Assembly (NCBI GenBank): GCA_013139935.1
Contig: WSZX01000435.1
Span: 1 to 11,584, forward strand
DNA length: 11,584 nucleotides
Source: Ardenticatenales bacterium
Lineage (GTDB): Bacteria; Chloroflexota; Anaerolineae; Promineifilales; UBA4811
Reading direction: 5' to 3'
In this document: piece by piece, positions 1-6,068 of the stretch
How the letters are laid out: each line of letters opens with the position of its first letter
Numbering within the stretch: the stretch's first letter is position 1
Notes under the pieces: model-generated
What the model was told of the DNA's origin: nothing
The model's database searches: none
What the model saw: the letters and a program-made list of their open reading frames with translations, nothing else
Made by a program: the position numbers and the translations under genes

Positions 1-292
1 TGTAGGACTGGAAGACAAAGCCGAGTCGCCGACTGCGGATGGCGGCCAATTGCGCCCGGTCCAGATGGCTGACATCTTCCCCGCCAAGGAGGTAACGGCC
101 CTCGGTCGGCCGATCCAGGCAGCCCAGGATATTCATCAAGGTGCTCTTACCCGACCCGGATGGCCCCATCACGGCAACGAACTCGCCCTCATCGATTCGG
201 AGGTCAATGCCGTCCAGGGCAACCACCTGAATGTCGCCCATACCGTAGACCTTGCGTATCCCGTACGTCTGAATGATCGGCTGCCGGGCCAC
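1..292 (-). CDS. MacB/LolD-type ABC transporter ATP-binding protein, N-terminal part (runs off the left edge)
   Basis: This is the ATPase subunit of an ABC transporter of the MacB/LolD family, which powers export or lipoprotein release from the cytoplasmic side of the membrane. Only the first 97 residues are inside the window. Walker A GPSGSGKST lies at residues 43-51 and the Q-loop (GFVFQS, Gln95) is at the cut edge. The LDGIDLRIDEGEFVAVMGPSG context is typical of this family. Walker B and the signature motif are outside the window, so I cannot tell whether a permease is fused (full MacB) or separate. The start is taken as GTG at 292: GGAGG lies 7 nt upstream and an in-frame TGA lies two codons before. 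That GTG overlaps the TAG of the small relic upstream (TAGTG), and the adaptor gene precedes it in the same direction, so the gene is probably translated as part of the adaptor operon. Family assignment is firm; the substrate is unknown. Confidence 0.9.
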   Translation of the reverse strand, partial: MARQPIIQTYGIRKVYGMGDIQVVALDGIDLRIDEGEFVAVMGPSGSGKSTLMNILGCLDRPTEGRYLLGGEDVSHLDRAQLAAIRSRRLGFVFQSY

Positions 293-512
293 TAGTCAGC
301 CTCCACGAGACCGGTGGCGACCACATCACCCAACTTGGCGCCGGCAACGAATTCGTCCTCATCGATTGGAAAGTCAACACCATCTAGGACAGCCACCTGG
401 CTGCCGCCCGTGCGGCAGACCTGGCGAGTGCTGTACGTCTGAATGATCGACGGCCGGGCCATCAGTTGGTCTCCACAATACCGGTGGTGACCACATCACC
501 CAGGTCAACGCC
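173..512. repeat. Imperfect tandem direct repeat, two units of 170 bp spanning the adaptor/ATPase junction
   Basis: Units 173-342 and 343-512 align with a constant 170-nt offset. Each contains an ATPase 5' segment of 40 codons followed, in plus-strand order, by the 3' tail of an adaptor gene. In the left unit the ATPase part is live and the adaptor tail is the relic. In the right unit the ATPase part is the relic and the adaptor tail is live. Identity is about three quarters or a little more by hand count, without indels. Shared runs include tacgtctgaatgatcg and ccacatcaccca. Confidence 0.8.
292..462 (-). pseudogene. Chimeric 56-codon ORF: ABC ATPase N-terminus fused in frame to an adaptor C-terminus; probable rearrangement scar
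   Basis: The frame opens with ATG at 462, overlapping the adaptor stop (TGATG), and closes with TAG at 294-292, overlapping the ATPase start (TAGTG). Residues 1-40 (starting MARPSIIQTY and reaching IDEDEFVA) match residues 1-40 of the ATPase next door at 24 of 40 positions counting the start. Residues 41-56 (GAKLGDVVATGLVEAD) match the adaptor's last residues (GVDLGDVVTTGIVETN). By hand count the DNA is about 78% identical in the first part and 75% in the second. In the first part most changed codons alter the amino acid and only four are silent, which suggests loss of constraint. The fusion stops before Walker A, so it cannot be an ATPase. It could be a decaying scar, or a small peptide that keeps translation coupled from adaptor to ATPase. 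Function is unknown. Confidence 0.75.
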
Positions 513-2084
513 GGAGATGATTTCAGCAAAGGAATAGTCCATCAGCCCCACCTCAACCAGGGTGAACACCGGCTCGTCGTGCGTGGGATCCATGACAAAG
601 ACCGCATACTTGCCTGGGGCGATCTCATTGAGTGCCTCCACCGGTACCAGCAAGGCGTTTTCCGCGCGGCCGCCAATGACGTCGATGGCTGCATTGGCGC
701 CGATCGGCAATGCCTGCGGCTTGGCGTAGGACGATGGATCCAGTTGGGCCAACGCGCGCACGCCGGTCACTCCGCTAATGGTGACCAGGCCGGGGTCCAC
801 CTGCACCACGTGCCCGGTGAACACGTCGTCGGGCAGCGCGTCAAGGACCACCTCTACCTCGAAACCGACCCCAATGTTGTTAAGATCCGTCTCGTCCAGG
901 TAGATCTCGAGAGTCGGCTGGTTGACGTCAGCAATGGTGACCAGCGCCGCACCTCCCACGCTCTCGCCCACCTGCGCCGATACAGCCATAACCGTTCCGT
1001 CCATCGGCGCCCGCAACGTGGTCCCTTCCAGGTCTTCTTGGGCGATTTCCAGGTTGAGTTCGGCCTGGGCCAGCGTCAGTTCCAACTGTTCCGTGCTCGA
1101 CTCTAGTTCGGCCTGCGCCTGGGTCAGCGAAATCTCTGCCTGCAGGACCTGGATCTGGGCCGATTGGGTTTCCAGTTCATCGGGGCCAGTCTGGGCGGCC
1201 TCCAACGCGGTTTGGGCGTTCAGCACATTGTTCCACGCGTTCAGCTTGTCGCTGTCGTTGATTCCGGACCAGGCCAGGTTATAGCTGGCCTGAGCGATTT
1301 CCAGGTTTTGCTGCGCCCTTTGCAGCGCCCTTTCTGCGGAAGCCCGTTCGCTCTCCAACCGATCGGACATGGAAGGCCCAGTTGCCTCCCTTGCGTCCGG
1401 AGAAGTGGATGTCGGTTCAGTCATGTAGAGTTCCCAGTCACGGGCCGGTTCCCAGGCGGTGTCATAGGCAGCCTGGGAATCCACCAGGCTTTGCTGCGCT
1501 TGCTCCAGGCTGATGCGGGCGGACAGGGTGACATCGTAGGCAGACCGGCTCGTCACCGCCTCATAGTTGGCCTCAGCCGCCTCCAGGCTGGCCTGAGCCT
1601 GCTCCACAATCCGTTCATCCGGGGTCCAGCCGAGCAGATCGTCCAGTTTGAGTTGGGCTATCGCCAGGTTGGCTTGTGCCAGCGCCGCCTCTTGCTCCGC
1701 CCTGTCAGTGTCCAGCCCCGCGGTGAGGGCCTCCTCAGCTTGGAGGACCTGCAATTGGGCAGAGATGACCGCCCGCCGGGCTTGGGTGTCGGCTAACCGG
1801 GCCAGCGGATCACCCGCCCGCACTTGGTCGCCCACTCTTACCAACACCTCTGTCAGTAGCCCGCTCCCCTGGAAACCCAGGTCAACCTCGGCCGCCGGTA
1901 TCACGGTTCCGACCCCGCTGGCTGAGATCACGATCTGGCCCCGGCGAACGGCAGCGGTCTGCAACGGGATCTCCTCGGGAGCGAGGGAGGGCAGGTACAC
2001 GCTATCATAGTAATAGGCCCCGGCGGCGGCCGCCACCAGGAGCACGACGACGAACACAATCCAAAAGCCCTTTCTGCGAGTCAT
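462..2084 (-). CDS. HlyD/MacA-family efflux transporter periplasmic adaptor subunit
   Basis: This membrane-anchored adaptor (membrane fusion protein) links an inner-membrane transporter to the outside; here the likely partner is the MacB/LolD-type ATPase encoded just downstream. From ATG at 2084 the product is 540 residues. A short basic N-terminus leads into one membrane segment (about residues 7-24). The first half of a biotinyl-lipoyl-like domain follows (about 45-98, with VGDQVRAGDPLARLAD), then a very long Ala/Gln/Glu-rich coiled-coil hairpin (about 100-355). The lipoyl half closes at LRAPMDGTV (357-365), followed by beta-barrel and membrane-proximal domains. At about 250 residues the hairpin is longer than in E. 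coli MacA (about 370 residues in total). The start is chosen because GAGGAG lies 6 nt upstream and the membrane segment follows at once; an in-frame TTG at 2114 would add ten residues with no advantage. The stop overlaps the chimeric relic. A regulated-looking promoter lies about 200 bp upstream. Confidence 0.9.
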   Translation of the reverse strand: MTRRKGFWIVFVVVLLVAAAAGAYYYDSVYLPSLAPEEIPLQTAAVRRGQIVISASGVGTVIPAAEVDLGFQGSGLLTEVLVRVGDQVRAGDPLARLADTQARRAVISAQLQVLQAEEALTAGLDTDRAEQEAALAQANLAIAQLKLDDLLGWTPDERIVEQAQASLEAAEANYEAVTSRSAYDVTLSARISLEQAQQSLVDSQAAYDTAWEPARDWELYMTEPTSTSPDAREATGPSMSDRLESERASAERALQRAQQNLEIAQASYNLAWSGINDSDKLNAWNNVLNAQTALEAAQTGPDELETQSAQIQVLQAEISLTQAQAELESSTEQLELTLAQAELNLEIAQEDLEGTTLRAPMDGTVMAVSAQVGESVGGAALVTIADVNQPTLEIYLDETDLNNIGVGFEVEVVLDALPDDVFTGHVVQVDPGLVTISGVTGVRALAQLDPSSYAKPQALPIGANAAIDVIGGRAENALLVPVEALNEIAPGKYAVFVMDPTHDEPVFTLVEVGLMDYSFAEIISGVDLGDVVTTGIVETN

Positions 2085-2279
2085 CGCGTTCTCCTCACTA
2101 TTTGATGAAAGCAACTTGGCATTCTTGCTGCCGTTCTACACTGTGCCGCACACCGTACGTGTCGGTCCACGCCCAGTACAATGCACTCGATTCACCATGC
2201 AACGCGGGAAGTGAGTTCTTGACAAGTGCCAAGCGGTCCTCGTCCCCCCGCAGGCGAGGGCGGCTTCTTTGCAGCATAG

Positions 2280-2312
2280 ATCATACATGAAAAGTGTGGA
2301 GATCCTGTGGAG
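2280..2312 (-). promoter_or_regulatory. Putative response-regulator-dependent promoter of the adaptor operon
   Basis: Read on the minus strand: CTCCA (2312-2308), 6 nt, CTCCA (2301-2297), 11 nt, then TATGAT (2285-2280), a 5/6 match to the -10 consensus. There is no good -35 box; the repeats sit over the -35 position, as in PhoB/OmpR-activated promoters. The wider repeat is CTCCACA-GGAT-CTCCACA. The same geometry occurs before the secreted-protein gene at 6025-6068. Expected transcription start is near 2273, giving a leader of about 190 nt before the adaptor ATG. The leader contains a GC-rich potential hairpin near 2242-2260 whose role is unclear. A weaker alternative promoter closer to the gene cannot be excluded. 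Confidence 0.55.
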
Positions 2313-2347
2313 GAGGTATGCATTTTGAGTGCAGGTGGAGAATTCCA

Positions 2348-2376
2348 TGGGGCCATTCAGCAGGTTAGTGGCCCCA
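2348..2376 (-). terminator. Inverted repeat across the kinase stop codon; possible weak terminator
   Basis: The 8-bp arms TGGGGCCA and TGGCCCCA (2348-2355 and 2369-2376) flank a 13-nt loop that contains the kinase TAA. No T-run follows on the minus strand, so it is not a classical intrinsic terminator. It could still separate the regulator-kinase transcript from the adaptor operon promoter that begins about 36 bp further on. Confidence 0.3.
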
Positions 2377-3864
2377 GAGCGGCAGAGAGAACCAAAAACT
2401 TGCCCCCTGGGCCGGGGGACTGTCCACGCCGATGGCGCCGCCATGCGCCTCGACAATTGAGCGAGCGACCGCCAGGCCCAGGCCGCTTCCCTCCCCATTC
2501 GTTCCGCGCGCTCGTCCTCTGTCTGCTCGATAAAAGCGCTCAAAGACATTGGGCAACGCGTCGACCGGGATCCCCGGTCCCGTGTCTGACACCCAGACGG
2601 TCAGCCAACCGGGTTCACCCGAGGAGACCCGGATGGCGATGCCGCCCCCATCCGGTGTGTGGTAGAGCGCATTGGAGAGGAGATTCGCCAACACCTGTTC
2701 GATCCGCTGTGGGTCGGCATGCGCCATCGGTTTGTCTGAGTCGTTCGTTACCTCGAGCGAGATGGATTTCGCTTCGGCCGCGGCATGAAAGGCGGCCGCA
2801 GTTCGCTGCGTCAGCGCCGCCAGGTCAGTCGCCTCGCGGTCCAGGCGCAGATGCCCTGATTCTGCCAATGCCAACTCGCGGAGGTCCTCGACGAGCCGGG
2901 ACAGGAGCTTTGTCTTGGCCTGGATGGGTTCCAGCGCCTCGGTGGTCAGCGGAAAGACCCCGTCCTGTAGCGCCTCCACGTTACCGCGGATGACACTCAG
3001 AGGGGTGCGGAGTTCGTGGGCGATATCGGCCGTCATCTGTCTGCGGAGCGCTTCGGCCCTCTCCAACTCGGCCGCCATCTTGTTAAAGGCATTGGCCAGG
3101 TCGCCGACTTCCGCCCCTTTGACCTGAACGCGACGGCTCATATCCCCGGCCGCAATCGCTTCGGCAGCGCGGGTTAGCTCCTGCATCGGGCGTGTCACCC
3201 CCCAGGTGATGAGGCCACCCAGAATGAGAGCCACCACGCCGGCTACCAAAGCCGCCAGCAAAGTTGCCCGGTTCACGTTGGCCAGGAATCGCTCGTTTTG
3301 AGCCGCCGACGGCTCTCCAGAGGTCAACCACACGGTACCGATCTGCTCTTCCCCACTCCAGATAGGCGCGCCCGCGGCCAGCGTGCTGGCGTCGACCTGC
3401 CGGCCGGCTAGCTCGCCGGCGGTGTCGCCCACGATCTCCCCGCTGGGGTCGGCGATTATTGCTCGTGTCCCCAGCACGCGCAGCATATCCATCCCCCCCA
3501 TCGTACTCATCCCCCCTGCCATTCTCTCCATGATGCCAAACCGGCCGTGTGGTTCCCCCGTTCGGTCCGGAAAGATTTGAGGCGCTTCTGCGGCGATCTC
3601 GGGAGGGCCAGGGAGCCGGATGGTCAGAGCATCGTCGATGCCATCCCATCCGTTGCGTGCCTCGTAATAGCTAGCCAGTAAGGGCGCCAGCCGGTTTGCC
3701 CGGAGCTGATCCGCTTCGGTGACGTAGAGGTGGAATTCCTCGCGGGTAGCCCGGCCGGCCAACCAGGTCACCAGGACGCCCACAACGAGGACGATGACGA
3801 CAAATGCCCCCATGAGTCTGGCAAAGAGCCCAAAAGACAGGAGGCGCCGCCTAATCCGGTTCAT
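2365..3864 (-). CDS. HAMP-domain sensor histidine kinase (BaeS-like)
   Basis: This membrane sensor kinase autophosphorylates on histidine and passes the phosphate to the response regulator encoded just upstream. From ATG at 3864 it is 499 residues. TM1 is at about 16-36, an extracytoplasmic sensor region at about 37-198, TM2 at about 200-222, and HAMP follows from TRPMQEL. The H-box is AHELRTP with His283. The N-box has Asn394 and Asn398 (LANLLSNALYHTPDGG), the G1 box is SDTGPGIP (Asp427), the F-box FERFYR (441-446) and the G2 box GEGSGLGLAVA. All catalytic motifs are intact. The sensor region contains a methionine cluster at residues 112-127 (six Met in sixteen positions), which could bind soft metals such as Cu(I) or Ag(I). 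ATG at 3864 overlaps the regulator's 3' end by 14 nt, which favours it over an in-frame TTG at 3885 and implies translational coupling. The signal is unknown. Confidence 0.93.
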   Translation of the reverse strand: MNRIRRRLLSFGLFARLMGAFVVIVLVVGVLVTWLAGRATREEFHLYVTEADQLRANRLAPLLASYYEARNGWDGIDDALTIRLPGPPEIAAEAPQIFPDRTGEPHGRFGIMERMAGGMSTMGGMDMLRVLGTRAIIADPSGEIVGDTAGELAGRQVDASTLAAGAPIWSGEEQIGTVWLTSGEPSAAQNERFLANVNRATLLAALVAGVVALILGGLITWGVTRPMQELTRAAEAIAAGDMSRRVQVKGAEVGDLANAFNKMAAELERAEALRRQMTADIAHELRTPLSVIRGNVEALQDGVFPLTTEALEPIQAKTKLLSRLVEDLRELALAESGHLRLDREATDLAALTQRTAAAFHAAAEAKSISLEVTNDSDKPMAHADPQRIEQVLANLLSNALYHTPDGGGIAIRVSSGEPGWLTVWVSDTGPGIPVDALPNVFERFYRADRGRARGTNGEGSGLGLAVARSIVEAHGGAIGVDSPPAQGASFWFSLPLWGH

Positions 3865-4561
3865 CGAACTTGTACCCCGCGCCAAAGACGGTGAGGATGA
3901 GATCAGGTTGTCGCGGGTCGGTTTCTATTTTGGCCCGCAGGTTCTTGATGTGGCTATCCACCGTCCGTTCCAGTCCTTCGTGGTCTGGGCCCAGCGCGTC
4001 CAGCAACTGAGCGCGGCTGAACACCTGGCCCGGAGCGCTCGCCATTGTCAGCAGCAAGGTGAACTCGGTTGGGGTCAGCTCGATGCTCCTCCCGCCAATC
4101 ATCGTAAGGCGCCGGCCGGGATCAATAGTCAACTGTCCGGCACGGATGAGACGGGCATTGGATGGGCTGGGCGCAGCCCGGCGAAGCACGGCCCGCACCC
4201 GGGCCACCAGTTCTCGTGGACTGAACGGCTTGGGCACATAGTCGTCCGCCCCTAGTTCCAGGCCGATGACACGATCCATCTCATCCACGCGTGCCGTGAG
4301 CATGATGATGGGGGTGCTGCTGGACCGGCCTCGACCCCTCCGGATAGCTCTGGCTACGTCCAGGCCATCCAGGGGCTCCTGCCCGGGAGGCGCCGGCAGA
4401 TTGAGATCCAGGATGACCAGATCGGGTTCCTCCCGCCGAAAGACAGCCAGAGCGGACGGGCCGTTCCCCGCCGACACCACCCGGAAGCCGGCCCGTTCCA
4501 GGTAGCCCCTCGTCACCCGGATGATTTCCGGTTCATCGTCTACTATCAAGATGGTCTTCAT
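3851..4561 (-). CDS. OmpR/PhoB-family response regulator (BaeR-like)
   Basis: This is a DNA-binding transcription factor of 236 residues controlled by the kinase whose gene overlaps its 3' end. The receiver domain has the acidic pair Asp8-Asp9, phospho-acceptor Asp52 (LVILDLNLP), Thr89 (MLTAR) and Lys111 (VPKPFS). The C-terminal winged helix carries LTPTEFTLL (162-170), the recognition helix region RTVDSHIKNLRAKIE (199-213) and the closing VFGAGYKF wing. The loop after Asp52 is longer than usual: PAPPGQEPLDGLD where most family members have a short PGMDGL-type turn. Members of this family bind tandem direct repeats about 11 bp apart; repeats of that period occur at 2297-2312 and 6042-6068, so self-consistent targets are the adaptor operon and the secreted-protein gene. 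No strong ribosome site precedes the ATG. Confidence 0.93.
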   Translation of the reverse strand: MKTILIVDDEPEIIRVTRGYLERAGFRVVSAGNGPSALAVFRREEPDLVILDLNLPAPPGQEPLDGLDVARAIRRGRGRSSSTPIIMLTARVDEMDRVIGLELGADDYVPKPFSPRELVARVRAVLRRAAPSPSNARLIRAGQLTIDPGRRLTMIGGRSIELTPTEFTLLLTMASAPGQVFSRAQLLDALGPDHEGLERTVDSHIKNLRAKIETDPRQPDLILTVFGAGYKFDEPD

Positions 4562-4729
4562 GGTCCGAGAACGGCTTTGCAGACGCTGGGGTCCTGCACG
4601 AATGAGAGCGCTACGCAGGGCCTCTCACCGGCCGCCGCCAGGGCCGAGAGCCACTGCACACGACACCACGGCTCTGACTCTCTCCTTGGTTCGATCACTG
4701 CACTCACTTGGCGATTCCTGGATGAGTGA

Positions 4730-4752
4730 AAGGGCATGATGCAAGGGCATCA
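4730..4752. repeat. Short direct and inverted repeats near the regulator promoter
   Basis: AAGGGCAT occurs at 4730-4737 and again at 4743-4750, 13 nt apart. The same stretch contains the inverted repeat TGATGC-AAGG-GCATCA (4737-4752). It lies immediately downstream of the proposed -10 box on the minus strand, where an operator could act. The binding factor is unknown and the repeats are short enough to be chance. Confidence 0.35.
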
Positions 4753-4755
4753 GGG

Positions 4756-4784
4756 AGGGTACTCTATTGCCCGTAACCCGTCAA
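4756..4784 (-). promoter_or_regulatory. Possible promoter of the regulator-kinase operon
   Basis: On the minus strand TTGACG (4784-4779, 5/6 to the -35 consensus) is followed by 17 nt and TACCCT (4761-4756, 3/6 to the -10 consensus). It would start transcription about 190 nt before the regulator ATG. The CTCCA repeats of the two inferred target promoters are absent here, so basal expression independent of the regulator is plausible. The weak -10 box limits confidence. Confidence 0.35.
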
Positions 4785-4853
4785 CTCGTTGTCCTGAGCT
4801 TCAGACACTGGTCCCCAAGCCGCCAATCCGGTTGACGATCAAGCCGGAATACA

Positions 4854-4886
4854 GAAGGTGCAGGCGGCGCTGCCGCCTGCACCTTC
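4854..4886. terminator. Perfect 15-bp hairpin, likely transcript end of the secreted-protein gene
   Basis: GAAGGTGCAGGCGGC (4854-4868) is the exact reverse complement of 4872-4886, with a three-base loop. It lies about 107 nt beyond the stop of the secreted-protein gene and about 290 nt before the regulator, so it probably ends or stabilises that transcript. No U-rich tail follows on either strand. It could instead be one copy of a dispersed palindromic element. Confidence 0.5.
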
Positions 4887-4992
4887 CCGTCTCGGTCTGG
4901 GGGCCAGCGCGAGATCATACCTGGGTCCACATGTCCGATCTTGGGTCAAAGCCTCGGGTTAGTCGGTGATTCGCCTCATGAATGAGCAGTTC

Positions 4993-5979
4993 CTACGTGT
5001 CCTGGCCCTGGAACATGGGGCTAGACCAGTCGCCACTTGTCCCCATGCCCCGGCCGTGTCCACCCGGGAAGCGATTAAGGCTGCCCGATCCGGGGTGCCC
5101 GCCTGACCTCGGCGCAAAGCCTCGGCCGCATCCATAGTCAGCGCCGTCGGGGGTTCCCCCCCAAGGCTGATTGATGTGACCCTCGATCATTTCCTCCATC
5201 TGGCTCATCATAAAGTCGGACCGCTCCTGCGTGATCCGGCCCGCAGCCACCGCCTCGAGCAGCCAAGCCTCCCGCTCTCCCAGCAAAGCACCCACGATTT
5301 CCTGGGCCTCCACACCGTGGCCGGCTGCCAACTCGGCGATGCTGATGCCGGTCTGGAGTTCGGCCATGATCTCATCGACGGTCAAGCCCAGTTCCTGAGC
5401 CAGCACCTCGAGCATCGAGATATTACCTGCTCCCATCATCCCATGAACACCACCACCTGATCGAAAATCAGGGCCATAGTGCCCAGCCTGGTTGATTTGA
5501 TCGAGCGCCATCTCGGCCATCCGCTCCAGGATTGCATCGGCCTGCTCCCGAGTGATTCGCCCGGCCTCTACGGCAGCATCCAGCGCAGCCCCCCGCTCCG
5601 CCACGTACGCGCCGATAAGATCCTGTACCTCCACGCCGCGGCTGCCGGCCAGGTCGGCGATGCTGTTGCCACCCGCGCGTTCAGCAATCACTTCGTCCAC
5701 CGTCATGCTCAACTGATCGGCGGCCGCCTCTACGATCGTGCCGCCGCGCATAAAGCCGTCGGGGCGAAAGTCCATCATCCGCGACCCACGCTGACCAGGC
5801 CGGCGGCTGTCACGCAACAAGTTGTCCGGCATCTCCCCACAATAGTCGCAAAGACCGTCTCCATCGTCATCGACGAACGGCGCCTCTTCCGGTTCCTGGG
5901 CAAGAACCACAGCGGCTCCCAGCGCCAGGACGGCGAGAAGAACACCGCCGATGGCCATGATTTTCCACATCTTTGTCAC
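4993..5979 (-). CDS. Secreted protein with DxDGDGxCDxCG motif and two tandem helical repeats
   Basis: No named family can be assigned; what follows is seen in the sequence. From GTG at 5979 the product is 328 residues. Residues 4-27 form a signal peptide with probable cleavage at VLA-QEP. An acidic calcium-loop-like motif, VDDDGDGLCDYCG (36-48), follows, with a CxxC pair. Two homologous helical units of about 85 residues come next (about 81-164 and 187-271), each with the order TVDE-(I/V)(M/I)AE, SIA-LA, GVE-Q and (A)GRIT-E-(A)D, ending in INQ. The tail (272-328) is rich in Gly, His and Pro. The GTG start is chosen because AGGAGGT lies 6 nt upstream; the next ATG (5970) is too far from it. 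The protein is Met-rich and His-rich. Its promoter shares operator geometry with the adaptor operon, suggesting an extracytoplasmic role, perhaps metal or stress buffering, in the same response. That role is inference. Confidence 0.8.
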   Translation of the reverse strand: MTKMWKIMAIGGVLLAVLALGAAVVLAQEPEEAPFVDDDGDGLCDYCGEMPDNLLRDSRRPGQRGSRMMDFRPDGFMRGGTIVEAAADQLSMTVDEVIAERAGGNSIADLAGSRGVEVQDLIGAYVAERGAALDAAVEAGRITREQADAILERMAEMALDQINQAGHYGPDFRSGGGVHGMMGAGNISMLEVLAQELGLTVDEIMAELQTGISIAELAAGHGVEAQEIVGALLGEREAWLLEAVAAGRITQERSDFMMSQMEEMIEGHINQPWGGTPDGADYGCGRGFAPRSGGHPGSGSLNRFPGGHGRGMGTSGDWSSPMFQGQDT

Positions 5980-6024
5980 TGCAATACCTCCTTGGTAGGT
6001 AGCTTGTTTCCGACGATTGACCAT

Positions 6025-6068
6025 AGAATAGCACACAGCGATGGAGAAACTGTGGAGAAAACATGGAG
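6025..6068 (-). promoter_or_regulatory. Putative response-regulator-dependent promoter of the secreted-protein gene, three 11-bp repeats
   Basis: On the minus strand three CTCCA boxes lie exactly 11 bp apart (6068-6064, 6057-6053 and 6046-6042). After the last box come 11 nt and TATTCT (6030-6025), preceded by TG one base upstream as in extended -10 promoters. The distance from the last box to the -10 is identical to that in the promoter at 2280-2312. Transcription would begin near 6018 and give a leader of about 38 nt carrying the strong AGGAGGT ribosome site. Confidence 0.6.

Larger units (their letters stand above)
4562..4992. other. Intergenic region of 431 bp between the secreted-protein gene and the regulator
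   Basis: I see no convincing gene here; the short plus-strand open frames lack ribosome sites and recognisable sequence. It holds the possible regulator promoter, the short repeats at 4730-4752, a copy of the decamer TGGATGAGTG at 4719-4728 (another is at 6198-6207), and the perfect hairpin at 4854-4886. Confidence 0.6.

Noticed and set aside
579..2010. Several plus-strand open frames of 120-210 codons across the adaptor gene
   Set aside because: They lie antisense to a clear HlyD-family gene, lack ribosome sites and have Arg/Ser/Gln-rich composition expected of antisense frames in GC-rich DNA.
2219..2224. TTGACA on the plus strand as a promoter
   Set aside because: No acceptable -10 box follows at 15-19 nt and no plus-strand gene lies downstream.
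2136..2549. Minus-strand 137-codon frame between the kinase and the adaptor
   Set aside because: It overlaps the kinase 3' end in another frame, runs across the operator/promoter region and shows no domain or ribosome site.
2307..2993. Plus-strand open frame preceded by GGAGGAGG near 2308-2315
   Set aside because: The purine-rich run is the complement of the CTCCA operator boxes. The frame is Pro/Arg-rich, has no recognisable domain and is antisense to the kinase catalytic domain.
4785..4806. Fragment GTCCTGAGCTTC resembling a common dispersed palindrome (GTCCTGAGC...)
   Set aside because: The returning arm is missing, so no palindrome forms; a single partial match is not evidence of an element.
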